From the NCBI GenBank assembly GCA_041071465.1, contig CP163498.1, positions 4,048,001-4,112,000 on the forward strand: a stretch of DNA of 64,000 bases, given 5' to 3'. This stretch comes from Pseudomonas putida (GTDB lineage Bacteria; Pseudomonadota; Gammaproteobacteria; Pseudomonadales; Pseudomonadaceae). The notes beneath the pieces are model-generated. The model did no database searches. It had not been told where the DNA came from and saw only the letters and a program-made list of their open reading frames with translations. Shown one piece after another: positions 22,569 to 31,202 of this stretch (position 1 is its first letter; the number at the start of each line of letters is the position of its first letter). Made by a program: the position numbers and the translations under genes.

Positions 22569-22868
22569 TCAATGCATGGCCAGAATCCGCAACCCGAACT
22601 TTTGTTGCCCGCCCGGCTGGTCGGCAATCCATACCACTTCGGTGCTGGCATGCAGCCCCTTGAGCGCCGGGTGGTCGGAGTCGATCCGTACCTCGATCCG
22701 ATCCCCCACCGCAAAGCGCTGCGGCGCCTGTACCTGCATGCCGCCGCTGGACAGGTCCAGGCACACCGCCGCAATTACCAGGCCTTCGTGCAAAAGGCTG
22801 ACTTCGGTATCGATACGCATGCGAATGAAGTCGCGTTTCTCGCTGTGGCTGGAGGGCGTGTGGGGCAT
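22569..22868 (-). CDS. Short PilZ-domain protein
   Basis: A 99-residue stand-alone PilZ domain. The arginine motif EKRDFIRMRID lies at residues ~10-20 and DLSSGGMQV ([D/N]xSxxG) at ~38-46, so c-di-GMP binding is expected. TEVVWIADQPGGQQKFGLRIL closes the barrel. It is convergent with mlaA and divergent from rssB. Confidence 0.85.
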   Translation of the reverse strand: MPHTPSSHSEKRDFIRMRIDTEVSLLHEGLVIAAVCLDLSSGGMQVQAPQRFAVGDRIEVRIDSDHPALKGLHASTEVVWIADQPGGQQKFGLRILAMH

Positions 22869-23138
22869 GCTGCATCCTTCCCATCGGGTTGCGCTGGTCG
22901 ACTTTCTTATAACTCCCGGTGATTTGCCCTGTAAAGAGCGACAAGGTCGACCCTTGCATGCTTGAAACCCCTGGCGGATGGGAGTACCGTCTGCGCCTTA
23001 CAAGGTACCTCTGACAGTTGCCGGGCAAGTGTTCTTGTCCTACAACTCAAGTAGAGTGTGACTATAAAGAATTCCCGTAGCTGGCCGTCTGCCTTGCCGA
23101 CACCGCTGCACCAACCCAAATCGGCGCCGTTCGCCCAC

Positions 23139-24320
23139 ATGCAGAAAACCAGTGCAACGCTGCTGATCATCGATGACGACGACGTGGTCCGTGCGAGCCT
23201 CGCCGCCTACCTTGAAGACAGTGGCTTCAGCGTCCTCCAGGCCGGCAATGGCCAGCAGGGGCTTCAGGTCTTCGAAGAACACCAGCCCGACCTCGTGATC
23301 TGCGATCTGCGCATGCCGCAGATGGGCGGTCTCGAGCTGATCCGCCAGGTCAGCGAGCGGGCGCCGCAGTTGCCGGTGATCGTGGTGTCCGGTGCCGGCG
23401 TCATGAGCGATGCGGTGGAAGCGTTGCGCCTGGGCGCCGCCGACTACCTGATCAAGCCGCTGGAAGACCTGGCCGTGCTCGAACATTCGGTGCGCCGTGC
23501 CCTCGACCGCTCGCGCCTGGTGCTGGAAAACCAGCGCTACCGCGACAAGCTCGAAGCGGCCAACCGTGAACTGGAGGCTAGCCTGCACCTGCTGCAGGAA
23601 GACCAGACCGCCGGTCGCCAGGTGCAGATGAACATGTTGCCGGAAAGCCCTTGGGTGGCCGGTGAATTTGCGTTCGAGCACCAAATCATTCCGTCGCTGT
23701 ACCTGTCGGGTGATTTTGTCGACTACTTCCGCGTGGACGAGCGGCGCATCGCCTTCTACCTCGCCGATGTTTCCGGGCATGGCGCGTCGTCGGCCTTTGT
23801 CACGGTGCTTTTGAAATTCATGACCACGCGGCTCATGTTCGAGCTCAGGCGCAGCAAGATGCGCGAGTTCAAGCCGTCGGAAGTGCTCAGTCACATCAAC
23901 CGCGGCCTGATCAATAGCAAGCTGGGCAAGCACGTAACCATGGTCGGTGGGGTGATCGACGAAGAGTCTGGTCTGTTGACCTACGCCGTCGGCGGCCACT
24001 TGCCGCTGCCCGTGCTGCATACCCCCGAGCACACTCGCTACCTGGAAGGCCGTGGCCTGCCGGTGGGGCTGTTCGATGAGGCCACCTACCAGGACTTGGT
24101 CGTGGAGCTGCCCCCGCAGTTCAGCCTCAGCCTGATGTCCGATGGCATTCTGGACCTTTTGCCGGGTGATACGCTCAAAGATAAAGAAGCCGCCTTGCCG
24201 GAAATCGTCAAGGCAGCAGGTGGCAGCCTGGATGGGCTGCGTCAACGATTTGGATTGGCTACGCTTGGGGAGATGCCGGATGATATCGCCCTATTGGTGT
24301 TGAGCAGGAACCTTCAATGA
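23139..24320 (+). CDS. rssB: Response regulator with PP2C-type phosphatase domain (RssB-like)
   Basis: A 393-residue protein. The receiver domain (LLIIDDDDVVRAS, phospho-acceptor Asp56 in VICDLRMPQMGG, Lys in YLIKPLED) is followed by a coiled-coil linker (NQRYRDKLEAANRELEASL) and a SpoIIE/PP2C phosphatase domain. The phosphatase metal residues appear intact: SGDFVDYFRV, ADVSGHGASSA, LMSDGILDL, MPDDIALLV. It probably dephosphorylates the STAS protein encoded next, as a partner-switching module. MQKTSATLLI at 23139 is taken as the start because the receiver begins there; a GTG at 23058 would add 27 residues. E. coli RssB, the RpoS adaptor, has lost phosphatase activity (family knowledge). Confidence 0.87.
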   Translation: MQKTSATLLIIDDDDVVRASLAAYLEDSGFSVLQAGNGQQGLQVFEEHQPDLVICDLRMPQMGGLELIRQVSERAPQLPVIVVSGAGVMSDAVEALRLGAADYLIKPLEDLAVLEHSVRRALDRSRLVLENQRYRDKLEAANRELEASLHLLQEDQTAGRQVQMNMLPESPWVAGEFAFEHQIIPSLYLSGDFVDYFRVDERRIAFYLADVSGHGASSAFVTVLLKFMTTRLMFELRRSKMREFKPSEVLSHINRGLINSKLGKHVTMVGGVIDEESGLLTYAVGGHLPLPVLHTPEHTRYLEGRGLPVGLFDEATYQDLVVELPPQFSLSLMSDGILDLLPGDTLKDKEAALPEIVKAAGGSLDGLRQRFGLATLGEMPDDIALLVLSRNLQ

Positions 24321-24799
24321 GTACCGGTAGAATCCAGTTCGCCGAGCAGAGCGGTACCTTCGTACTGAAATTCGTCGGTGAAGTGCGCCTGACCCTGTGT
24401 TCGGCGCTGGATGCGACGATCGAGAAGATTTTCACCGCGCTGAACTTCTCGGCGATTGTCATCGACCTGACCGAAACCGAAAGTATCGACAGCACCACCC
24501 TGGGCCTGCTGGCCAAGCTGTCGATTCTGTCGCGGCAAAAAGTGGGCCTGCTGCCGACCGTGGTCACCACCAACCCGGACATTTCCCGGCTGCTGCAGTC
24601 AATGGGCTTCGATCAGGTGTTCAACATCGTCGATCGACCGATACCGTGCCCCGAATGCCTGACTGACCTGCCGTCGCAGGACCAGAACGAAGATGTGGTG
24701 CGTTCCAAGGTGCTGGAGGCGCACAAGATTCTCATGGGCCTGAACGACTCCAACCGTGAAGCCTTCCATGACCTGGTCAATGCGCTGGAGCGCAGCTGA
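24317..24799 (+). CDS. rssC: Anti-sigma factor antagonist, STAS domain (RssC-like)
   Basis: A 160-residue protein with an N-terminal STAS domain. VIDLTETESIDSTTLGLLAKLSIL contains the phosphorylatable site (Ser59/Thr60 by alignment with SpoIIAA; Ser56 nearby). The C-terminal extension has two cysteines (CPEC) and an acidic helix. The ATG overlaps the TGA of the phosphatase gene (ATGA), so the two are translated together. It is the expected substrate of the upstream phosphatase; the matching kinase/anti-sigma is not in the window. Confidence 0.87.
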   Translation: MSTGRIQFAEQSGTFVLKFVGEVRLTLCSALDATIEKIFTALNFSAIVIDLTETESIDSTTLGLLAKLSILSRQKVGLLPTVVTTNPDISRLLQSMGFDQVFNIVDRPIPCPECLTDLPSQDQNEDVVRSKVLEAHKILMGLNDSNREAFHDLVNALERS

Positions 24800-24873
24800 T
24801 CTGTAGCCTGTCCTAGCCCTTTAGCGGGTATACGCACAAAAGGGCCGGTACAGGCTTTAGGGCCTTCTCTGGA

Positions 24874-26724
24874 CTACTCTCGGCCGACAAACTCGGTCGC
24901 CTTACCCCCGCCTGCATCCAGCTGAAACACCCGCGCAGGCCGCCCCTGTTCATCGAAGAACACTTGCCCCAACCCTGCGCCGTTCCATAACCGCTCCCCA
25001 GCCTTGCTGTGGCTGGGCGTACGCGGCACCACTTCCATCTCGCGACGCTTGGTAAACCAGTTGAGCGGCGAGCGTGGCGCATACAGCCAGCGGTTGAGCC
25101 GATCGAGCACGTCCAGCAAGCGCCGGGGGAACTCGTTCTTGATCCCGCTGCTGGTCACCTGCCACAAATGCGGGCTGCGCTGGCGATGGCGGATCAGTAC
25201 TTCATAGACGAACGAGTAATGCACATCTCCAGACAGCACCACGTAGTGCCCCGGTGTGCGCGAGTGGCGGAAGATGTTCAGGATGACCTGCGCCGCACCG
25301 CGGTGGGCCATCCAGTTCTCGGCATCCACCAGCAGCGGGTACCCCAGCCAGCTGAACACCTTCTGCACCGTTTCTATCAGCTTTACACCGAAAATTGGCG
25401 CAGGCGACACGATGATTGCTGACGGGTGGTCAAGCAGCGCTTGCTGCAGTTCGCTCAGCGCCTCCCAATCGAGCAGGCCGGATGGCTTTGCCAGGTTGCT
25501 CTCGCTACGCCAGCGACGGGTGCGGGTGTCCAGTACCAGCAGTGGTGGCTCTGTGGGCAGGCTGTACTGCCAGCCCTGAAAGCGCAGCAGCTCGCCGATC
25601 AGCTCATCCTGGTTCTGGCGGGTCAATGCCTGGCATTGCTCGATCAGTGGGTTGCACCCGTCCGGGTTGTTACCCCAGGCCTGGCAGAGCAGGTAGCCGA
25701 GCAGGGCATTGCCGATGATTCTTCGCGAGAACGGGTGGCCGTAGGCGGTTTCTTCCCATTGCGCCGAGAGGTTCCAGTCGTCGGTGATGTCATGGTCGTC
25801 AAAGATCATCAGGCAGGGCAGGTGGGCCATCACCCGCGCCACCTGGCCGAGGTTGTCGGCAAATCCCTGGACCAGCGGCAGCTCCTGTTGGTAACGGGCT
25901 TGATGCTCGTCGCTGAGCCCGCTGGGCATGCCCATGTTCACCAGCTGCCAGGGTACTGGCGACCATACCAGCAGGTACATGGCCATGACTTCGGCGAAGG
26001 TCACCAGATGGTTGTCGGCGTTGCTGGACGAGAAGATCGGCTTGCGCTTGCCGCCAAAAAAGCGTTCGCGCAGGGTGTCGTTCAGTGCTTGCGCCGGTAG
26101 CAGGTCGGCGCGGTGGTAGTAGCTGGCCGGGTGCTGGTAAAGCGCCTGGCTGTCGGCCACCACTGCGCCCTCCAGCTGCTCTTCGAACAGGCCTAGGCGC
26201 GTGATCAGGCTATGGATGGCGCGCAGCATGGGGCCGGCGACATCGTCGGCATACACCTGGTCGCCGCTCATCAGCAGCACGGCGGGGCGGTCTTCGGGCC
26301 TTGCGCAGCCCTGTAGCAGGCGGTCGGCGCAAAGCAGGCCGTCGGCCGCGGGGTGATGCGGCTTGCGGCAGGAACCGTGCAGCAAGTGGTCGAGGCGCTC
26401 GCGCAGTACCAGGTTTGGGCGCTGGGTGCCGGGGTAGAGCAGGTGCGGTGCCCAGCCTGCGATGCCCTGGCCGTTGATGATCAGGTCGTAGTCCAGCAGT
26501 TGGTTGCAGGGCAAGGGGCGGGCGAAGTGGATGTCCAGCAGATGAATGAATGCATGCTGGCCGGCCACGACCACTTGGCAATCGACCTGAGCTTCGCTGG
26601 TCGGGCAGATGAATTCGGGTTGCAGCGGTTGGGTAGCGACCAGCCAAATGGCCAGGCGCTGCGGTTCCAGGCGGCGCAGTACCGGGCCGGCGAGTACGAG
26701 GGGCAAGGAGGTAGAGGAGGTCAT
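24874..26724 (-). CDS. PhoD-like metallophosphatase/phosphodiesterase
   Basis: A 616-residue protein of the alkaline phosphatase D family. Metal and active-site segments: HGSCRKPHHP, LLMSGDQVYADDVAGP, CLMIFDDHDITDDWNL and VVLSGDVHYSFVYEV. No export signal is evident, unlike classical PhoD with its Tat leader, so it may act in the cytoplasm. The N-terminal ~110 residues form a separate beta-rich domain. The substrate is unknown. It is encoded convergently with rssC and upstream of the tal terminator. Confidence 0.85.
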   Translation of the reverse strand: MTSSTSLPLVLAGPVLRRLEPQRLAIWLVATQPLQPEFICPTSEAQVDCQVVVAGQHAFIHLLDIHFARPLPCNQLLDYDLIINGQGIAGWAPHLLYPGTQRPNLVLRERLDHLLHGSCRKPHHPAADGLLCADRLLQGCARPEDRPAVLLMSGDQVYADDVAGPMLRAIHSLITRLGLFEEQLEGAVVADSQALYQHPASYYHRADLLPAQALNDTLRERFFGGKRKPIFSSSNADNHLVTFAEVMAMYLLVWSPVPWQLVNMGMPSGLSDEHQARYQQELPLVQGFADNLGQVARVMAHLPCLMIFDDHDITDDWNLSAQWEETAYGHPFSRRIIGNALLGYLLCQAWGNNPDGCNPLIEQCQALTRQNQDELIGELLRFQGWQYSLPTEPPLLVLDTRTRRWRSESNLAKPSGLLDWEALSELQQALLDHPSAIIVSPAPIFGVKLIETVQKVFSWLGYPLLVDAENWMAHRGAAQVILNIFRHSRTPGHYVVLSGDVHYSFVYEVLIRHRQRSPHLWQVTSSGIKNEFPRRLLDVLDRLNRWLYAPRSPLNWFTKRREMEVVPRTPSHSKAGERLWNGAGLGQVFFDEQGRPARVFQLDAGGGKATEFVGRE

Positions 26725-26762
26725 CGACAGCTCGGGTGGCTATACACAACTAAGGCCAGGCA

Positions 26763-26801
26763 AAACAAAACGGGCGGAAAATGCTGAACACTTCCCGCCC
26801 G
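26763..26801 (-). terminator. Rho-independent terminator of tal
   Basis: On the minus strand CGGGCGG ... CCGCCCG forms a stem followed by TTTTGTTTTG. It lies about 20 bases after the tal stop codon. Confidence 0.75.
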
Positions 26802-26821
26802 TCGGGCAAACCAGAACTGTA

Positions 26822-27748
26822 TCAGGCCTTTTCAGCCATCAACTTCTCCAGCTTCTCCTGGTCCCGCGCAAACTGGCGAATACCCTCGGCCAGCTTCTCG
26901 GTGCCCATGGCATCTTCATTCATTGCCCAGCGGAACTGGCTTTCGTTCAACGGCTGCTTGGCTTCACCGGCATTGCCTGGCTTCAGCACCTGCGGCAGTT
27001 CGCCCTGGTCATCGCTAAGCTGTTGCAGCAGTTCCGGGCTGATGGTCAGGCGGTCACAGCCGGCCAGTTGCTCGATCTGGCCGATATTGCGGAAGCTGGC
27101 GCCCATGACCACGGTGTTGTAGCCATTGGCCTTGTAGTAGTTGTAGATACGCGTGACCGACTGCACGCCCGGGTCCTCGGCGCCGACGTAGTCCTTGCCA
27201 GTGCTTTTTTTGTACCAGTCGTAGATACGGCCCACGAACGGCGAAATCAGAAACACGCCGGCATCGGCGCAGGCCTGGGCCTGGGCGAAGGAGAACAGCA
27301 GGGTGAGGTTGGTCTGGATGCCTTCCTTCTCCAGCTTCTCGGCGGCGCGAATGCCTTCCCAGGTGGAGGCCAGCTTGATCAGCACTCGGTCTTTTGGCAC
27401 ACCGGCCGCCTCGTAAAGGGCGATCAACTGGCGAGCCTTGTTCAGCAGGGCCGGCTCATCGAACGACAGGCGTGCATCAACCTCGGTGGAGATACGCCCT
27501 GGGATGACCTTGAGAATGCCCGAGCCCACGGCCACGGCAAACTTGTCGCAGGCCAGGTCGACATCACCCTTGGCGTCGGCCTTCACTTGCTTGAGCAGGT
27601 CGGCGTAGCCTGGGATGGCAGCGGCCTTTAGCAGCAAGGACGGGTTGGTGGTGGCATCGACCGGCTTCAGGCGGGTGATGGCGTCCAGGTCCCCGGTGTC
27701 GGCGACCACGGTGGTGAACTGCTTGAGTTGTTCCAGCTTGGAGGTCAT
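26822..27748 (-). CDS. tal: Transaldolase
   Basis: A 308-residue class I transaldolase (TalB type). [12 protein letters not shown], the Schiff-base lysine in [45 protein letters not shown] and [14 protein letters not shown] are all typical. The ATG at 27746-27748 gives [12 protein letters not shown], the normal start; the open frame extends 11 codons further. It links the pentose phosphate pathway with glycolytic intermediates. Confidence 0.96.
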   Translation of the reverse strand: MTSKLEQLKQFTTVVADTGDLDAITRLKPVDATTNPSLLLKAAAIPGYADLLKQVKADAKGDVDLACDKFAVAVGSGILKVIPGRISTEVDARLSFDEPALLNKARQLIALYEAAGVPKDRVLIKLASTWEGIRAAEKLEKEGIQTNLTLLFSFAQAQACADAGVFLISPFVGRIYDWYKKSTGKDYVGAEDPGVQSVTRIYNYYKANGYNTVVMGASFRNIGQIEQLAGCDRLTISPELLQQLSDDQGELPQVLKPGNAGEAKQPLNESQFRWAMNEDAMGTEKLAEGIRQFARDQEKLEKLMAEKA

Positions 27749-27830
27749 GTGCGTGCTCTGTCCTGTGCATTTACTCGACATTACCCGAGCCCCGACAGCC
27801 GCTCAAGGGCCTCGGAGCCCTGCGGGCCAG

Positions 27831-27860
27831 CCGCGGGAGCGGGCTTGCCCGCGAAGGGCT
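27831..27860. repeat. REP element (degenerate)
   Basis: CCGCGGGAGCGGGCTTGCCC followed by GCGAAGGGC contains the P. putida REP core (GGGAGCGGGCTTGCCCGCGAA). It lies in the 169-base space between dusA and tal. Confidence 0.8.
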
Positions 27861-27917
27861 GTACGAAGGGTGAAGTTTCGAGTCGCAAGCAAGCCTGAGG
27901 TTCCCTCGCCCTTGGGG

Positions 27918-28928
27918 TCACCGCCCCTGCAACAACTCCACCGCCTGATCAAACACCGCCAGCGGCTCTGCCGCCTTGTGGATGTCCGCCGACAGCAGTT
28001 GGCGGAAACGCCGCGCGCCTTTGAACCCTTGGGCCAGCCCCAGAATATGCCGGGTAACGTGGTGCATCGCGCCACCGCTTTCCATGTGCGCCACGATATA
28101 AGGCCGCAACTGCGCCAACGCCTCGCTACGGCTGACCACCGGCGCATCGCTGGCAAACAGCTGCTGGTCCACTTCGGCCAGCAGATAAGGGTTGTGATAC
28201 GCCTCACGCCCTAGCATTACACCATCGAAGGTTTCAAGGTGCTTCTGGCATTCGTCCAGGGTCTTGATCCCGCCGTTGAGCACGATCTCCAGGTCCGGGA
28301 AGTCCGCCTTCAACTGCGCGGCCACGTCATAGCGCAGGGGTGGAATTTCGCGGTTTTCCTTCGGCGACAGCCCCTCCAGAATCGCGATACGCGCATGCAC
28401 GGTGAAGCTCCGGCAGCCGGCCTCGCGCACCTGGCCGACGAAATCGCACAGCTCGGCGTAGCTGTCGCGGCCATTGATGCCAATGCGGTGCTTCACCGTC
28501 ACCGGGGTCGACACCGCATCACGCATGGCTTTCACGCAGTCGGCCACCAACGCCGGGTGAGCCATCAGGCAGGCGCCGATCATGTTGTTCTGCACCCGGT
28601 CGCTCGGGCAGCCGACGTTCAGGTTGACCTCGTCGTAGCCAGCGTCTTCGGCCAGACGCGCGCAAGCGGCCAGGTCGGCCGGCACACTGCCGCCCAGTTG
28701 CAGGGCCAGCGGGTGCTCGGAGGCATCGTGACGCAGGAAGCGCTGGGCATCGTTGTGCAACAGGGCGCCGGTGGTGACCATTTCGGTGTAGAGCAGGGTT
28801 TGCTTGGAGAGCAGGCGCAGGAAGAACCGGCAATGGCGGTCTGTCCAGTCCATCATGGGTGCAACGCTGAAGCGGCGTGACGGCTCAGGGCGCGTGGTTT
28901 GTTGGTTTGAAGCTAATTCTAGGGCCAT
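27918..28928 (-). CDS. dusA: tRNA-dihydrouridine(20/20a) synthase DusA
   Basis: A 336-residue flavoenzyme. FSVAPMMDWTDRHCRFFLR at the N-terminus, catalytic Cys in NLNVGCPSDRVQNNMIGACLM, HARIAILEGLSPKENREIPPL and the FMN phosphate site IVLNGGIKT and GVMLGREAYHNPYLL are all DusA features. It reduces U20/U20a in the tRNA D-loop. The 5' end of dusA is a recurrent integration site for phages and islands (established), and an integrase relic lies just upstream here. Confidence 0.96.
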   Translation of the reverse strand: MALELASNQQTTRPEPSRRFSVAPMMDWTDRHCRFFLRLLSKQTLLYTEMVTTGALLHNDAQRFLRHDASEHPLALQLGGSVPADLAACARLAEDAGYDEVNLNVGCPSDRVQNNMIGACLMAHPALVADCVKAMRDAVSTPVTVKHRIGINGRDSYAELCDFVGQVREAGCRSFTVHARIAILEGLSPKENREIPPLRYDVAAQLKADFPDLEIVLNGGIKTLDECQKHLETFDGVMLGREAYHNPYLLAEVDQQLFASDAPVVSRSEALAQLRPYIVAHMESGGAMHHVTRHILGLAQGFKGARRFRQLLSADIHKAAEPLAVFDQAVELLQGR

Positions 28929-28996
28929 TCTGGTCTACGCATACTTGTGCCATTTTTCGGGTTTTTGAGGCGTTTTTGGTGTGGCAGTGGTACGGC

Positions 28997-29026
28997 GTAC
29001 CACCGCTAGCCACGCTTGTACCACCG
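28997..29026. repeat. Short direct repeats upstream of the integrase relic
   Basis: GTACCACCG occurs at 28997-29005 and again at 29018-29026, 21 bases apart, between dusA and the integrase remnant. A GGTACGGCGTACC palindrome overlaps the first copy. Such repeats are common around integrase arm sites, but this role is inferred. Confidence 0.4.
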
Positions 29027-29032
29027 AAAACC

Positions 29033-29209
29033 ATGGCAACGATCAGAGCAAGGGAAAAGGCCGATGGAACGGTCAGCTATACCGTCCAGCTCCGCCTCAA
29101 GAAAAAGGATGTCCTAGTTTACCAAGAGTCCCAGACGTTCGCCTGTAAACACGCTGCGCAGGCCCGAGCGAAGCGGCAGACGCTTCTCAAAACCCTCGAT
29201 TTAGGGTGA
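29033..29209 (+). pseudogene. Remnant of a phage/island integrase (N-terminal arm-binding part only)
   Basis: A 58-codon frame beginning MATIRAREKADGTVSYTVQL and containing VYQESQTFACKHAAQARAKR. This is the usual N-terminal DNA-binding region of tyrosine recombinases that integrate at dusA. The frame stops after LLKTLDLG, and no core-binding or catalytic domain follows. It is oriented away from dusA, as an integrase of a dusA-integrated element would be. It probably marks a lost or degraded mobile element. Confidence 0.75.
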
Positions 29210-29391
29210 CTGACCTCCTCAGGGCGTGAAGCGGTCATTCTATGCCTTCAGGTAGTAAGCCCTGATTGAGCAGCGGATGAAGAGGGCGCGGTAGCTCCGA
29301 GGTTGGACACGCGATGCCACACACGCGTCAACGCTTATGTTAACTGTCGACCTCATACACGCTGTTAAGCACTTATCCGTCTGCATGGCAT
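29210..29391. other. Non-coding spacer after the integrase remnant
   Basis: No convincing gene, RNA or repeat is visible here. The stretch is probably decayed mobile-element DNA between the integrase relic and the malic enzyme terminator. Confidence 0.4.
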
Positions 29392-29419
29392 AAAGCGTCT
29401 GCGATAGCGCAGGCGCTTT
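29392..29419 (-). terminator. Terminator of the malic enzyme gene
   Basis: AAAGCGTCTGCG / CGCAGGCGCTTT with loop ATAG, one mismatch or wobble in the stem, 27 bases beyond the stop codon. The T-run on the minus strand is short (TTTAT). Confidence 0.6.
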
Positions 29420-29445
29420 TATTGGATCAACTCGAATGGCGGGGC

Positions 29446-30714
29446 TTAATTGCCGCCGAACACCTCAGAGACAGACGAGAGCGGATAGTGCGTTGGGTAC
29501 GGGAGCGTTGCGACACCCGACTCGATCGCAGCACGTGCCACCGCATCGGATACGGCGCTGATCAGACGAGCGTCCAGCGGCTTCGGAATGATGTACTCAC
29601 GACCGAACTCCAGGCCTTCGACACCGTAGGCTTCGCACACTTCCTTAGGCACTGGCAGCTTGGCCAGGTCTTTCAGGGCGATAGCAGCGGCGATCTTCAT
29701 TTCTTCGTTGATGCGCTTGGCGCGAACGTCCAGGGCACCACGGAAGATGAACGGGAAGCCCAGTACGTTGTTGACCTGGTTCGGGTAGTCGGAACGACCG
29801 GTAGCCATGATCACGTCGCTGCGAGTGGCGTGCGCCAGCTCTGGCGAGATTTCCGGGTCCGGGTTCGAGCAGGCGAACACGATCGGGTTGGCCGCCATCG
29901 ACTTCAGGCCTTCCGGGCTCAGCAGGTTCGGGCCGGACAGGCCTACGAACACGTCGGCACCGTCAAGGGCGTCAGCCAGGGTGCGCTTGTCGGTAGCGTG
30001 GGCGAACTGCGCCTTGTACTGGTTCAGGTCATCACGGCCAGCGTGGATCACGCCGCTGCGGTCGATCATGTAGATGTTCTCGACCTTGGCACCCATGCTC
30101 ACCAGCAGCTTCATGCAAGAGATGGCTGCAGCGCCAGCCCCCAGGCAGACGATCTTGGCGTCCTCCAGCTTCTTGCCGGCGATTTCCAGGGCGTTGATCA
30201 TGCCGGCGGCGGTAACGATGGCGGTACCGTGCTGGTCATCGTGGAACACCGGGATGTCGCACTGCTCGATCAAGGTGCGCTCGATTTCGAAGCACTCAGG
30301 GGCCTTGATGTCTTCAAGGTTGATGCCACCGAAGGTGATCGAAATGCGGCGAACGGTGTCGATGAACGCTTGCGGGCTTTCCGACTCGACCTCGATGTCG
30401 AACACATCGATACCGGCGAAACGCTTGAACAGAACACCCTTGCCTTCCATGACCGGCTTGGAAGCCAGTGGGCCGAGGTCACCCAGACCGAGGATGGCGG
30501 TGCCATCGGAAATCACCGCGACCAGATTGCCCTTGCCGGTGTACCTGTAGGCCAATTCAGCATCACGAGCAATTTCACGTACGGGCTCTGCAACACCTGG
30601 GCTGTAGGCCAAAGATAGGTCCCGGGCGGTGGCGGTAGGCTTCGAAAGCTCTACGCTGAGTTTTCCTGGTCGTGGCTGGGCGTGGTATTCGAGCGCGTCG
30701 TTTTTGAGACTCAT
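29446..30714 (-). CDS. maeB: Malic enzyme (malate dehydrogenase, decarboxylating)
   Basis: A 422-residue short-form malic enzyme without the C-terminal phosphotransacetylase domain. LAYSPGVAEPVREIA, VISDGTAILGLGDLGPLASKPVMEGK, catalytic region FGGINLEDIKAPECFEIE, HDDQHGTAIV, the dinucleotide site VCLGAGAAAISCMKLL and FACSNPDPEI are intact. It converts malate to pyruvate and CO2. It is the last gene on the minus strand of the orotate-type cluster, after the 109-residue unknown gene. In P. putida strains I remember the housekeeping malic enzyme lying elsewhere, so this may be an additional copy recruited to drain aspartate carbon. A 134-base gap suggests it may have its own promoter. Confidence 0.93.
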   Translation of the reverse strand: MSLKNDALEYHAQPRPGKLSVELSKPTATARDLSLAYSPGVAEPVREIARDAELAYRYTGKGNLVAVISDGTAILGLGDLGPLASKPVMEGKGVLFKRFAGIDVFDIEVESESPQAFIDTVRRISITFGGINLEDIKAPECFEIERTLIEQCDIPVFHDDQHGTAIVTAAGMINALEIAGKKLEDAKIVCLGAGAAAISCMKLLVSMGAKVENIYMIDRSGVIHAGRDDLNQYKAQFAHATDKRTLADALDGADVFVGLSGPNLLSPEGLKSMAANPIVFACSNPDPEISPELAHATRSDVIMATGRSDYPNQVNNVLGFPFIFRGALDVRAKRINEEMKIAAAIALKDLAKLPVPKEVCEAYGVEGLEFGREYIIPKPLDARLISAVSDAVARAAIESGVATLPYPTHYPLSSVSEVFGGN

Positions 30715-30848
30715 TGCAGCATCCTAAAAGGGTCTGGCCCCGAGCATTCGGCTGCGCAGACTTGTTTTATTTTTATCAGGAGTTGCCGCGCAAGGACGCT
30801 ACAGGTGTGCGTGGCACCCGTGTCACCCTCACGCGGCAAACGAGGTGC

Positions 30849-31178
30849 TTAGAAGATTCGGTCGCTTTTCGCGTAGTGTTCAACTACGTCGATCAACGCT
30901 TGGTGAACAACGCTGTGGTCTTGGGTGACCAAGGCCGTGTCCAGCTGGTTCATATACTCCAGCAGCTGGCGGTGGTTTCGTCTGGCGAAGTCAGCCTCTA
31001 GCGCTTGGTCTTCATAGATGAGCACGTATGTGCGGCAGAAACCGGCAATCAAGAACGCTGCACAGGATTGGAATGGCTCATTTTGGATGATGGCTTCGCA
31101 ATGAGTATTGGCGTGCTTGAACGAATCGGTCCCTGGAAGAGCGACGGCGAATCGTTGCACCATTTCTGAAAAGTTCAT
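30849..31178 (-). CDS. Hypothetical protein (109 aa) in the orotate-type cluster
   Basis: A soluble, mainly helical 109-residue protein (MNFSEMVQRFAVALPG..., HCEAIIQNEPFQSCAAFLIAGF, YMNQLDTALVTQDHSVVHQAL). I recognise no family. It has three cysteines and several histidines but no obvious motif. It follows the dihydroorotase gene after 24 bases on the same strand, so it is probably co-transcribed. AGGT lies about 10 bases upstream of the ATG, and a TGTCTAAA sequence resembling half of the cluster operator sits in the gap (31182-31189). Confidence 0.65.
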   Translation of the reverse strand: MNFSEMVQRFAVALPGTDSFKHANTHCEAIIQNEPFQSCAAFLIAGFCRTYVLIYEDQALEADFARRNHRQLLEYMNQLDTALVTQDHSVVHQALIDVVEHYAKSDRIF

Positions 31179-31202
31179 GCTTGTCTAAACCTCATATCTG
31201 CA

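Noticed and set aside
28877..29032. Upstream extension of the integrase remnant into dusA
   Set aside because: The extension reads through dusA antisense; integrase similarity begins only at MATIRAREK (29033).
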